Shown: one piece after another, positions 34,736 to 42,958 of the stretch
How the letters are laid out: every line of letters begins with the position of its first letter
How positions within the stretch are numbered: position 1 is the stretch's first letter
NCBI RefSeq assembly: GCF_014695775.1
Contig: NZ_JACJOX010000011.1
Span: forward strand, 62,001 to 126,000
DNA: 64,000 nucleotides
Reading direction: 5' to 3'
DNA from: Leptolyngbya sp. FACHB-60
GTDB lineage: Bacteria; Cyanobacteriota; Cyanobacteriia; Phormidesmidales; Phormidesmidaceae
Program-made: the position numbers and the translations under genes
Notes under the pieces: generated by a model
What the model saw: only the letters and a program-made list of their open reading frames with translations
What the model was told of the DNA's origin: nothing
Databases searched by the model: none

Positions 34736-34813
34736 GTAGGTTGGGTAGCACGCTAGCAGAACCCAACAAAACTCAGGCTAGCGTTGGGTGGCCCTGTGTT
34801 TCACCCAACCTAC
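34736..34813 (-). repeat. dispersed TAGGTTGGGT palindrome
   Basis: GTAGGTTGGGT and ACCCAACCTAC arms flank an inner GCTAGC...GCTAGC pair and a CCCAACA word. Same class as 20755-20810. Lies in the upstream region of the Uma2 gene. Confidence 0.8.
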
Positions 34814-34831
34814 CTCTTAAAGATAGCCAAA

Positions 34832-35560
34832 TCAGACCGATGCGACTGGATATAGGGGTTCCTGGCCGTTCAAGCGCCAGAGGCTGATGCAGAGGGCGGT
34901 AGCGATCGCCAGCCACACCAGCGACGGCAAAATAATCCATCCCGCCAGCGGCACCACTTGAAAATAGCCAACCGTGACCACCGCCACCGAGAGCAACGGC
35001 CCCACAATTACCATCGGCACCGCAGCCCCCAAACGACCCTCCACCGTGAAAATCGTATTCCAGGTGTCACCCAGGCTGAGGTGCACCACGTAGAGAATTA
35101 GCGGCCAGCTCAAAAAGGTTTGCCCCATCGCCGACCACACCAAATAGGCCGAGACCACCCGCAGCACGGCAATACTCATCCACACAATGGGGAAGGCCAA
35201 CGGTGGCGGTGCCCAGCCCGGACGCTGAAGCGATGTGTAGCGACCGCTGTTGCGCGTATTGTCGAGCAGAGAGAACAGGCGCGATCGCAGCGTCACAAAG
35301 GCAAAAAAGGCGCAGGCGATCGCAGTTGTTGTCCAGGGAGCTAGGGCATCCAGGTTGAAGTACCCGAAGGCCACATCCATAGCCCACAATAATGCGGTCA
35401 TCGCTGCCACCTGGGCGATCGTCGCTCCTAGATAGGTCAGAGTGGCTTTCTTGTCCCAACTAGGATTGGCCAAATTGGTCTGGATGGTGGTGTCGCGGGT
35501 GGCCTCGTTGACCCCCATCACCCGGTTGACGCCGCTTTTCACAATTTTTTTACTACTCAT
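34832..35560 (-). CDS. TspO/MBR-family membrane protein
   Basis: The 242-residue product has a 50-residue N-terminal extension and five to six hydrophobic helices. The TspO signature appears as RPGWAPPPLAFPIVWMSIAVLR, with the usual P-x-W turn, and later LGDTWNTIFTVEGRLGAAVP, where the family has W-N-x-x-F-F. TspO proteins bind porphyrins and other hydrophobic ligands and take part in stress and light responses. The protein is longer than minimal TspO (about 160 residues) because of the N-terminal extension and an extra helix. The next genes diverge. Confidence 0.8.
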   Translation of the reverse strand: MSSKKIVKSGVNRVMGVNEATRDTTIQTNLANPSWDKKATLTYLGATIAQVAAMTALLWAMDVAFGYFNLDALAPWTTTAIACAFFAFVTLRSRLFSLLDNTRNSGRYTSLQRPGWAPPPLAFPIVWMSIAVLRVVSAYLVWSAMGQTFLSWPLILYVVHLSLGDTWNTIFTVEGRLGAAVPMVIVGPLLSVAVVTVGYFQVVPLAGWIILPSLVWLAIATALCISLWRLNGQEPLYPVASV

Positions 35561-35731
35561 CTGCCTAAAAAGAGTGGTTTATGAAGATAGCTCTGCTCCC
35601 TGCTCCCACGGGGAGAGGGGTTGGGGGTGAGGAAAGCCGAGGATCGCAATACCTATCCCCCGATCCTAACCCCTACAGGCCATCGCTACCGATAGAGTAA
35701 AGGAGGTCTATGGGCAACGGGGGCAAGAACA

Positions 35732-37234
35732 ATGGAAAACACAGCACAAAAGCGGGTGGTGATAGTCGGGGCAGGCTGGGCCGGATTGGGATCTGCCTAT
35801 CATCTGGCGCGGCAGGGCTACGCCGTTACGCTCCTAGAAGCCGGAGCCTACCCTGGTGGACTGGTAGCGGGCTGGCAAACGCCCCAGGGTCGCGCCGTCG
35901 AGGCGGGCATCCACGGGTTTTGGTACCCGTATCGCAACATTTTTGCCCTCACCGACCATTTGGGCATTCAGCCCTTTACAGAGTGGACGCGATCGGCCCA
36001 GTATTCGCCCCACGGGCTAGAGGTCGAGTCGCCGCTATTTCAGGAGCAGCCCTACCTGCCGACACCGCTAGGCACGTTTCTCTATACCGACTTCAAGCGC
36101 CTGCCGCTGATCGATCGCCTCTCGGCCCTGCCCTTGCTGCAAGCGCTAATCGACTTCGACAACTCTGACGAGGCCTGGCAAAAGTACGATCGCATCACCG
36201 CCCGCGAGCTGTTTCGCCAGTATGGCGTATCGGCCCGGCTCTACCACGAATCGTTTGAGCCGATGCTGCTGGTCGGGTTGTTTGCCCCTGGAGAGCAGTG
36301 CTCGGCAGCAGCGGCGCTAGGAATGCTCTACTACTTCATCCTGGCCCACCAGCCCGATTTTGATGTCCGCTGGTGTCGGGGCACAGTGGGGGCGCAGATC
36401 TTTCGGCCTTGGACCGAGGCGATCGAGCGGGCGGGGGGCAAAATTTTGGCCAACCATCGGGTGTCGGATGTGACGGTCGGGGACAACCGGGTGACGGCGG
36501 TAGTCTGCGGCGACGAAGTGTTTGAGGCCGATGCCGTGGTGTTTGCCGTGGGCATCAGCGGGCTAAAGAAAATTGTGGAGCAGTCGGCGGGGTTGAGGGC
36601 GCGCCCTGAGTTCAGCAACATTCGCAACCTGGGAGCGATCGACGTGCTGGCGGCGCGGCTGTGGCTCGATCGCAAAGTCGATATTCCCCTACCCTCCAAC
36701 GCCTGCTTTGGGTTTCACCCCACCACGGGGTGGACATTCTTTGACCTCAACGCTATCCACGACGAGTATCGCGACGAACCGGGCACAGTGGTTGAGGCCG
36801 ACTACTACCACGCCAACCAGCTCCTGGCGCTGGATGACGACCAGGTGCTCAAGCAAGTGCAGCAGGATCTCGCGGGGTGCATTCCCGCCTTTGGCGAGGC
36901 CAAAATTGTCGATCACAGCGTCGTGCGCATTCCCCAGGGGGTGACTCACTTTGCCCCCGGTAGCTACCGCTACCTGCTGCCTACCACCACTAGCTTCGAC
37001 AACCTGTTTATGGCGGGCGATTGGATTGTCACCCGCCACGGCTCTTGGTCGCAGGAAAAAGCCTACGTGACGGGGCTGGAAGCCGCAAACCGGGTAGTTT
37101 CAACGCTGGGTCAGGGGCAGCCCGCCAAGATTTTGCCGGTGATTCCTGATGAGCCTCACATTCAGGCGCTGCGATCGGTCAATCGCTTCGTGCGGCAGGG
37201 GTTGCAGGGGTTACCCCAGTTTTGGCTACCCTAG
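35732..37234 (+). CDS. FAD-dependent phytoene/zeta-carotene desaturase-like oxidoreductase
   Basis: The 500-residue product opens with the FAD dinucleotide motif VVIVGAGWAGLGSAYHLARQG and LLEAGAYPGG (residues about 9-45), followed by GIHGFWYPYRN, a typical carotenoid desaturase/amine oxidase feature. The C-terminal motif DNLFMAGDWIVT binds the FAD ribityl, and the end ILPVIPDEPHIQALR is conserved-looking. Similar cyanobacterial proteins are annotated as 15-cis-phytoene or zeta-carotene desaturase homologues; the exact substrate is uncertain. A decayed second copy of its last about 90 residues lies 700 bases downstream. Confidence 0.85.
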   Translation: MENTAQKRVVIVGAGWAGLGSAYHLARQGYAVTLLEAGAYPGGLVAGWQTPQGRAVEAGIHGFWYPYRNIFALTDHLGIQPFTEWTRSAQYSPHGLEVESPLFQEQPYLPTPLGTFLYTDFKRLPLIDRLSALPLLQALIDFDNSDEAWQKYDRITARELFRQYGVSARLYHESFEPMLLVGLFAPGEQCSAAAALGMLYYFILAHQPDFDVRWCRGTVGAQIFRPWTEAIERAGGKILANHRVSDVTVGDNRVTAVVCGDEVFEADAVVFAVGISGLKKIVEQSAGLRARPEFSNIRNLGAIDVLAARLWLDRKVDIPLPSNACFGFHPTTGWTFFDLNAIHDEYRDEPGTVVEADYYHANQLLALDDDQVLKQVQQDLAGCIPAFGEAKIVDHSVVRIPQGVTHFAPGSYRYLLPTTTSFDNLFMAGDWIVTRHGSWSQEKAYVTGLEAANRVVSTLGQGQPAKILPVIPDEPHIQALRSVNRFVRQGLQGLPQFWLP

Positions 37235-37484
37235 CGCTTGGCGAGCATTGGCCACCCTTACAGCATCTCAAGGCCTAAATACCATTGTCACAGCAGCTTT
37301 TGAACGACGCTCCTGGCACCGAGTTAGACGAAAATGATGCAGCACGTTTACAAAGCTGAGATGCACGCTGAATCGCGTCACTTCTGAAAGGTTCTTACGT
37401 TTGCCACTATTTTGACCACAAGATAGCGAATCTATCCAAATCGACCTACTACGCGGCTAAACCATTGACCCTGAGATGGTTGTG

Positions 37485-37649
37485 CTAGCTTATGCTATCG
37501 AATCCTAAAGAAACAGGGGTTCGAAGCTCTCCTTTCATAGACAGATCGATCGCCTGCCACCACAGCAAGCTCCAGCATTCTTTGCAGAAATTGTTCTGAA
37601 CTGTAGTAGTCTGGCCGCATTTGCATCGGGAACGTACTGACTTGGCCAT
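37485..37649 (-). CDS. possible 54-residue zinc-ribbon protein
   Basis: A short frame from ATG 37649 to TAG 37485 gives MAKSVRSRCKCGQTTTVQNN, then FCKECWSLLWW. Cysteines C9-x-C11 and C22-x2-C25 would make one zinc ribbon. No good ribosome site is seen, and the surroundings are decayed DNA, so this is tentative. Confidence 0.3.
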   Translation of the reverse strand: MAKSVRSRCKCGQTTTVQNNFCKECWSLLWWQAIDLSMKGELRTPVSLGFDSIS

Positions 37650-37929
37650 ATCTATTTTCTCAGCATTGCATCAACTTGTTCATTCAATTTTGGACATGGG
37701 CAGACTTCGTTTTGCAGGCTCTATAGGAGTAGTTACGATTCTCTCAAAGGGTAAGTTTGTTATCGCCTTCGACTACTCCTAGAGAATGGTATGAGGCTAG
37801 AACGGTGTTTTGTGCAGCTGAGAGTTAACAGACAGCATGGTTGTCAGATGAGAGTAAGTTACCTCGCGATACGACTTGATCAGGAGAGTTACTGATAGTG
37901 AGGTTAGAGGTTATCCAAAACACCCATCA

Positions 37930-38200
37930 ATAACCTGCTCATAGCGGATGATTGAATCGTCACCCATTACGACCGTTGGCCGCAGGAGAAGGCCTATGTG
38001 ACGGGGCGAGAGGCGGCGAACCAGGTGATTGCGACCTTGAGGCAGGGGCAGCCCGCTAAGATTTTGCCCGTGATTCCCGATGGCCGCATATTCAGGCGCT
38101 GCGATCGGTTAATCGCTGGGTGCGGCAGGGGTTGCAGGGGTTACCGAGCTTCTGGTTGCCCGAGGGTGTGGAGAGCAGTGCCCTCCGCACCTTCTACTGA
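37930..38200 (+). pseudogene. decayed C-terminal copy of the desaturase-like gene
   Basis: The sequence aligns with the end of the gene at 35732: NLLIADD then TGA (for GDW), IVTHYDRWPQEKAYVTGREAA, QGQPAKILPVIPD. One base is then missing after IPD, and the other frame continues PHIQALRSVNRWVRQGLQG and FWLPEG to a stop at 38198. So there are at least one in-frame stop and one frameshift, and the first three quarters of the gene are gone. Between the two copies (37235-37929) I see no other recognisable gene except the small frame at 37485. Confidence 0.85.
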
Positions 38201-38304
38201 TAAATCAACGTGCTGCTGGTAACCGTTGTGAATATTGTTTGTTTCCCCAAAAAGCAACTTTCGGTTGCTTTTGAAACGGAGCACATCGACGAGGTCAGTG
38301 CCTT

Positions 38305-38775
38305 TTATCGTTTAGCTTGCCGACGGTCGAGTTTGATCAGAGTGCTGCGCATGGGAATCAGCAGGAGCAAACTTCCCATGCCAAATAGAAGTAGGGACAA
38401 CAGCAGCATGAAAATACTGCTCCAAAAAGTTGGCCAGCCCTGGACATCAGTAAAGGCTTCTAGCAAAACGTGGAGTTGCTGAAGGCCAAAGGCGATCGCG
38501 AGGCCGCCCAGAAAAAAACCAGGTAGCCCCAGCACTAACCAACTGGTGATCACCGCCCACCAGGGAGCGTAGGAGGTTTTCAGGTTTCGATAGACTTCGC
38601 CCCTGGCTTCGATGGCACCCATGGGGTCCATGGCGTTAGGAAGGTTAGGGTCTGGGCAAGAGGAACCGGATTGAGCCGGAACATTAACCCCATATTGAAT
38701 GGGCTCTTGATGGGGAAAGTATTGGGCAAAATCGTTTCCCTCAGGGTTGGGTTGCCGAGGAGTGGAGGCAGACAT
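38305..38775 (-). CDS. two-helix membrane protein, unknown
   Basis: The 156-residue product has a polar N-terminal 65 residues rich in Pro/Asn/Gln, then two long membrane helices (WAVITSWLVLGLPGFFLGGLAIAFG and a leucine-rich one starting FWSSIFMLLLSLLLFGMG), ending in a short basic tail. No motif identifies a role. Upstream on the minus strand there is no neighbour within 180 bases, so it is likely a single-gene unit. Confidence 0.6.
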   Translation of the reverse strand: MSASTPRQPNPEGNDFAQYFPHQEPIQYGVNVPAQSGSSCPDPNLPNAMDPMGAIEARGEVYRNLKTSYAPWWAVITSWLVLGLPGFFLGGLAIAFGLQQLHVLLEAFTDVQGWPTFWSSIFMLLLSLLLFGMGSLLLLIPMRSTLIKLDRRQAKR

Positions 38776-38957
38776 GACTTAAGGCTTGGGGGACATCTGA
38801 GGGATAACTTCACTCTATAAGTCAGCTATTCCGCAATCCATCTCCACTAGTCTCAGAATCGAGTTGTGCTAGCTCTCAACCCACTCAGCAAATCCTCTAG
38901 TCTGGCGATCAAACGTCCTGGGCAATATGCAAGCTCCCCACATTCCTAAATGCTGGC

Positions 38958-39404
38958 CTAATGCCGCGATGAGATCGGAATGGGAACCAGTTGCCCTTCC
39001 CACCGCCGCCATTGGGAGTGGCGAAAAATCTTCTTGCGCCGCCGCTGCTTGGGTGGCCCAGTCAAAATAGCTAAGCTATAGGCCACCAAATAAACCCCAG
39101 CCCAAATGCTGTAGGCGTGGACAGAAACGCTCAAGGCAGGACCGTCGTAGTAGCGCATGAGCGTGGTAGACAGGTCAACCAAGTAAATGCCAAAGACAGC
39201 CCAACGGATGAGTGGGAAACACTTTCTAGCTAAGGGATATCGCGCCGCGCCGGTAAACATAACCGGATATTGCAGATACATTAATAGAAAGAACGCCATG
39301 GCGAACAAAATACCGATCGCCGCCAAAAGCGTATAGTTTTCTCCTAAAGAATCTAGTGTTATGCCAAGCGCTAACAAGATAGCCGCAGTAACATTGATCA
39401 TCAC
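38958..39404 (-). CDS. four-helix membrane protein, unknown
   Basis: The 148-residue product has four predicted membrane helices (starting MINVTAAILLALGITLDSL; LLAAIGILFAMAFFLLMYL; WAVFGIYLVDLSTTLM; SIWAGVYLVAYSLAILTG) and a strongly basic cytoplasmic tail PPKQRRRKKIFRHSQWRRW. No family recognised. It is transcribed away from rsgA. Confidence 0.6.
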   Translation of the reverse strand: MMINVTAAILLALGITLDSLGENYTLLAAIGILFAMAFFLLMYLQYPVMFTGAARYPLARKCFPLIRWAVFGIYLVDLSTTLMRYYDGPALSVSVHAYSIWAGVYLVAYSLAILTGPPKQRRRKKIFRHSQWRRWEGQLVPIPISSRH

Positions 39405-39617
39405 TATCCCTTAAACAGTCGCTAGTTTGCTATAGAAAGTGCTCTGGGCGCTAGTGTTCCCTGAACGAGCCAGAGTCTTAGCGAGCTCTCCAATATTTAT
39501 AGATTTGCTGCAAAGTCGACCGAGTTGCCGCGATCGCGGCGATCGGAGTTGTAGGCTTGAAGGTGGGCGGCCCTAGTCATGGGCAAAGCCCCTAAGTGAT
39601 TGTCAAGGAGGTGACCT

Positions 39618-39668
39618 ATGGCTGAGTCGGTATTGTGCGGCAACCATCATTTTTTCCGGCAAGGCTAG
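39618..39668 (+). CDS. possible 16-residue leader peptide ahead of rsgA
   Basis: AAGGAGGTGA, an almost perfect anti-16S match, stands three bases before ATG 39618. The frame reads MAESVLCGNHHFFRQG and stops at TAG, 26 bases before the rsgA start. This is the strongest Shine-Dalgarno in the area, while the RsgA ATG has none. It may be a translated leader or a vestige of a lost gene start. Confidence 0.35.
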   Translation: MAESVLCGNHHFFRQG

Positions 39669-39694
39669 GCGGCACCTGATATTGGGTCGACCGC

Positions 39695-40801
39695 ATGAAG
39701 CCTTGCCCCACGCAGGCTTCATCTGAGGAAAAACCCTTGAACTTAACTGAATTAGGCGGGTGGAGCACCACCTGCGAACAGGCGTTTGCCCCTTGGGCAA
39801 AGGCCGGTTTTGAAGCGGGCCGAGTGGCACTGGAGCATCGCGGTGCCTACCAGCTCTTAACCCCAGCAGGAGAACTGTCAGCAGAAATTGCTGGGCAGTT
39901 TCGTCACCAGACAGCCGACAGCCAATCTTTCCCAGCGGTGGGCGATTGGGTGGTCATGCAGCGGCAGGATGAGGGTGCCCACGCCGTCATTCATGCGGTG
40001 CTGCCGCGCCAGAGTGAGTTTGTGCGCAAGGCGGCGGGCGGCAAAACCGAGGGGCAGGTGGTGGCCGCTAATGTGGACACTGTGTTTTTGGTGACCGGTC
40101 TCGACGGCGACTTCAACCTGCGCCGCCTTGAGCGCTACCTGGTAGCCGCCTGGGAGAGCAGGGCAGTGCCCGTTGTGGTGCTGAATAAAGCCGATACTTG
40201 CGACAATCTGGCAGATTGCCTCGATCAGGCTGCATCTGTGGCCATCGGCGTGCCGGTTCACGCCGTTAGCGCCGCTACGGGAGTTGGGTTAGAACAGCTC
40301 GCCCTTTACCTAGGGGCGGGGCAAACCGTGGCGCTGATTGGCTCATCGGGGGTGGGTAAGTCTACGCTGACCAACCACTTTTTGGGCAGTCAGCAGCAGA
40401 CCACCCAAACCGTGCGCGAGGATGACAGCCGCGGACGGCACACCACCACCGGGCGACACCTGCTGCCCCTGCCATCGGGGGCGCTGCTGATTGACACGCC
40501 GGGCATGCGCGAGCTACAGCTCTGGACCACTAGCGAGGGGCTAGAGGCCACCTTTGCCGATATCGAGGCCCTAGCTGAGGACTGTCGGTTTAGGGACTGT
40601 CGGCACCAGGGAGAGCCGGGCTGTGCGGTGGAGGGGGCCGTTGCAGCAGGCGATCTAAGCGGCGATCGCCTGCACAGCTACCACAAACTCCAGCGCGAGC
40701 AGCAGTGGCTCGACCAGAGGCACGATGCCCGCGCTGCTATCAACAGCAAACGGCGGTGGAAGACGATTCACAAGGCGATGCGCGATCGCCACAAAGGCTA
40801 G
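39695..40801 (+). CDS. rsgA: ribosome small-subunit-dependent GTPase RsgA
   Basis: The 368-residue product is a circularly permuted GTPase that helps mature the 30S subunit. It has an N-terminal OB domain (about 40-115), then motifs in permuted order: G4 NKAD, G5 SAATG, G1 GSSGVGKST, G2 in DSRGRHTTT, G3 DTPG. A C-terminal zinc domain contains C-x4-C-x-H with a later C (CRFRDCRHQGEPGC). Length and order are normal. The start is uncertain because no ribosome site precedes ATG 39695; a TTG at 39737 is another option. A GC-rich hairpin follows. Confidence 0.95.
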   Translation: MKPCPTQASSEEKPLNLTELGGWSTTCEQAFAPWAKAGFEAGRVALEHRGAYQLLTPAGELSAEIAGQFRHQTADSQSFPAVGDWVVMQRQDEGAHAVIHAVLPRQSEFVRKAAGGKTEGQVVAANVDTVFLVTGLDGDFNLRRLERYLVAAWESRAVPVVVLNKADTCDNLADCLDQAASVAIGVPVHAVSAATGVGLEQLALYLGAGQTVALIGSSGVGKSTLTNHFLGSQQQTTQTVREDDSRGRHTTTGRHLLPLPSGALLIDTPGMRELQLWTTSEGLEATFADIEALAEDCRFRDCRHQGEPGCAVEGAVAAGDLSGDRLHSYHKLQREQQWLDQRHDARAAINSKRRWKTIHKAMRDRHKG

Positions 40802-40831
40802 AGCCGCTCACTCCCTAGTGAACCCCGGTTG

Positions 40832-40862
40832 GCCCGGGCATACCTACTGGGTATGCCCGGGC
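40832..40862 (+). terminator. terminator-like hairpin after rsgA
   Basis: GCCCGGGCATACC at 40832-40844 pairs exactly with GGTATGCCCGGGC at 40850-40862. A T-run comes about 12 bases later rather than directly, so termination is likely but not certain. Confidence 0.65.
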
Positions 40863-40972
40863 TGGCGGCCTGCGGTGTTTTTTGACGCGGCATTGATTTT
40901 GTCTTCAGTGCCGCTGGGGTATAGCCTGATGAAGTGCACCGAGCGATCGCTGCTGTATCAGGCTATTACTCT

Positions 40973-42529
40973 ATGACCAACCAGAACTACATCATCGGGG
41001 TCGATATTGGCACCACCAGCACCAAGTCGGTGCTTTTTACCGAATCGGGGCAGGTGGTGGGTAAAGCTCTGGTGACCTACCCCCTTTACACCCCCAACAT
41101 AGCCACCGCCGAACAAGACCCCGAAGAGATTTTCGCTGCTGTGGTCAAAACCGTACGGGCGCTGGTCGATACCCACGCCCTCGACCCGGCGCAGGTGTTG
41201 GGGCTGTGCTTTAGCTCGGCGATGCACAGCCTGATCTTGGTCGATGCCGACGACCAGCCTCTCACCCGCAGCATCACCTGGGCCGACAACCGCAGCGCTG
41301 GCTGGGAAAAGCGGATCAAGACCGAGATGAATGGCCACGCCGTCTATCGGCGCACGGGCATGCCCCTTCATCCGATGTCGCCCCTGGTCAAACTCATCTG
41401 GCTGCGCCACGAGCGGCCCGAACTGTTTCAGCAGGCGGCGCGGTTTATTTCAATTAAAGAATTCCTGCTTTACCGGCTGCTGGGCCGCTATGTAGTTGAC
41501 CATTCCATTGCCACGGCCATGGGGCTGCTGAATTTAGACACGCTGGATTGGGATGCGGAGGCGTTGGCGATCGCCGGAGTCAATCGCTCATCCCTATCGG
41601 AACTGGTGCCCACCACCGCCGTGCTCACTGGGCTGAAGCCTGTTATGGCTGGGGCCATGGGCCTGCGGGTTGAGACCCCGCTAATTGCTGGGGCCAGCGA
41701 TGGCGTGCTGTCGAATCTGGGGGTGGGGGCAGTGACCCCGGGCCGAGTGGCCGTAACCGTAGGCACAAGCGGTGCTGTGCGAGCTGTAGTCGATCGCCCC
41801 ATCACCGACCCCCAAGAGCGCCTGTTTTGCTATCCCCTCACCGAGCACCACTGGGTAATTGGCGGCGCGGTAAATAACGGCGGCATTGCCCTGCGCTGGG
41901 TGCGCGACCAGCTGGCCGATGCCGAGGCAGCTACCGCCAAACGCCTGCGCCAAGACGTCTATAGCCTGTTGATGACCATGGCCGGGACTGTGTCTCCCGG
42001 TTCGGAGGGGCTGCTGTTTCACCCCTACCTAATGGGCGAGCGAGCGCCCCTGTGGAATGCCAACGCGCGGGCCTCGTTCTTTGGCCTTAGCGTCAAACAC
42101 ACCAAGTCGCACCTGGTGCGATCGGTACTGGAGGGCATTGTCTACAACCTCTACCTGGTGCTCAAGGCGCTAGAAGATTTTGCTGGCCCAGCTACCCTGA
42201 TTCAAGCGACGGGGGGCTTTGCCGAAGCAGCCCTGTGGCGGCAGATGATGGCTGACATCTTTAATCGCGAGGTGACAGTTCCTGAACACTACGAAAGCTC
42301 ATGCTTGGGGGCCGCCGTGCTAGGCCTCTATGCCCTGGGCCGAGTGCCATCGCTAGATGCAGTGACAGCGATGATTGGCGAAACCTACCGCCATCAGCCA
42401 ATCCCTGAAAATGTGACGGTTTACCAAAAGGTATTGCCGGTGTTTGAGCACCTGACCGGAGTGTTTGAGCGAGAGTATGATGCGATCGCCGCCCTACAAG
42501 CCGAGTTAGGCAACATCGTCTTACCCTGA
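40973..42529 (+). CDS. gntK: gluconokinase-type FGGY carbohydrate kinase
   Basis: From the ATG at 40973 the product is 518 residues. FGGY kinase features: N-terminal phosphate loop IGVDIGTTSTK, the sugar-site ITWADNRS, DGVLSNLGVGAVTPG with VTVGTSGAVR in the ATP half, and GLLFHPYLMGERAP with QATGGFAEA. The ADNRS and MSPLVKLIW segments fit gluconate kinases better than xylulose or glycerol kinases. It would phosphorylate gluconate to 6-phosphogluconate for the pentose phosphate pathway. The next gene starts five bases after its stop, so they form an operon. Confidence 0.85.
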   Translation: MTNQNYIIGVDIGTTSTKSVLFTESGQVVGKALVTYPLYTPNIATAEQDPEEIFAAVVKTVRALVDTHALDPAQVLGLCFSSAMHSLILVDADDQPLTRSITWADNRSAGWEKRIKTEMNGHAVYRRTGMPLHPMSPLVKLIWLRHERPELFQQAARFISIKEFLLYRLLGRYVVDHSIATAMGLLNLDTLDWDAEALAIAGVNRSSLSELVPTTAVLTGLKPVMAGAMGLRVETPLIAGASDGVLSNLGVGAVTPGRVAVTVGTSGAVRAVVDRPITDPQERLFCYPLTEHHWVIGGAVNNGGIALRWVRDQLADAEAATAKRLRQDVYSLLMTMAGTVSPGSEGLLFHPYLMGERAPLWNANARASFFGLSVKHTKSHLVRSVLEGIVYNLYLVLKALEDFAGPATLIQATGGFAEAALWRQMMADIFNREVTVPEHYESSCLGAAVLGLYALGRVPSLDAVTAMIGETYRHQPIPENVTVYQKVLPVFEHLTGVFEREYDAIAALQAELGNIVLP

Positions 42530-42534
42530 ACCCC

Positions 42535-42843
42535 ATGCACACTCCCGACCAGTGCCAAAACATGGCCGAAATTCGCGCCGAAATTGATCGGCTCGATCGC
42601 CAGGTGATTGCCCTGCTGGGCCAGCGCTTTGCCTACGTCAAAGCGGCGTCTCAGTTCAAAACCAGCGAGACTGCGGTCAAGGCCCCCGATCGCTTTCAGG
42701 CCATGCTTCAGCAGCGTCGGGCGTGGGCCGAGGAAGAAGGGCTGAATGGGGATGCGATCGAAGCCCTGTACCGCGACCTGGTCAACCACTTCATCGCTGA
42801 AGAACTGAAGCACTGGCAACGAAACTCCATTACCAAGACATGA
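42535..42843 (+). CDS. chorismate mutase-fold protein, isochorismate pyruvate lyase-like
   Basis: The 102-residue product is an AroQ-type all-helical protein. IRAEIDRLDRQVIALLGQRFAYVKAASQFK with the Arg and Lys that bind the substrate, then APDRFQAML and RRAWAEEEGLNGD, then FIAEELKHW, closely follow the PchB pattern of isochorismate pyruvate lyase. PchB makes salicylate, and many homologues have only chorismate mutase activity. It is five bases after the gluconokinase stop, a surprising partner, and no isochorismate synthase gene is in view, so a chorismate mutase role is equally possible. Confidence 0.8.
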   Translation: MHTPDQCQNMAEIRAEIDRLDRQVIALLGQRFAYVKAASQFKTSETAVKAPDRFQAMLQQRRAWAEEEGLNGDAIEALYRDLVNHFIAEELKHWQRNSITKT

Positions 42844-42958
42844 TGCTGAGTCGGCGATGGGCCGATTGGTTCCAGTCCCTTTGCCCACTCATTGCTCTGC
42901 CAGATAGTCGCTGCCTTGCCCCAATATCGCGGTTAGAAACGTGGCCTAGGGGCAGGGA

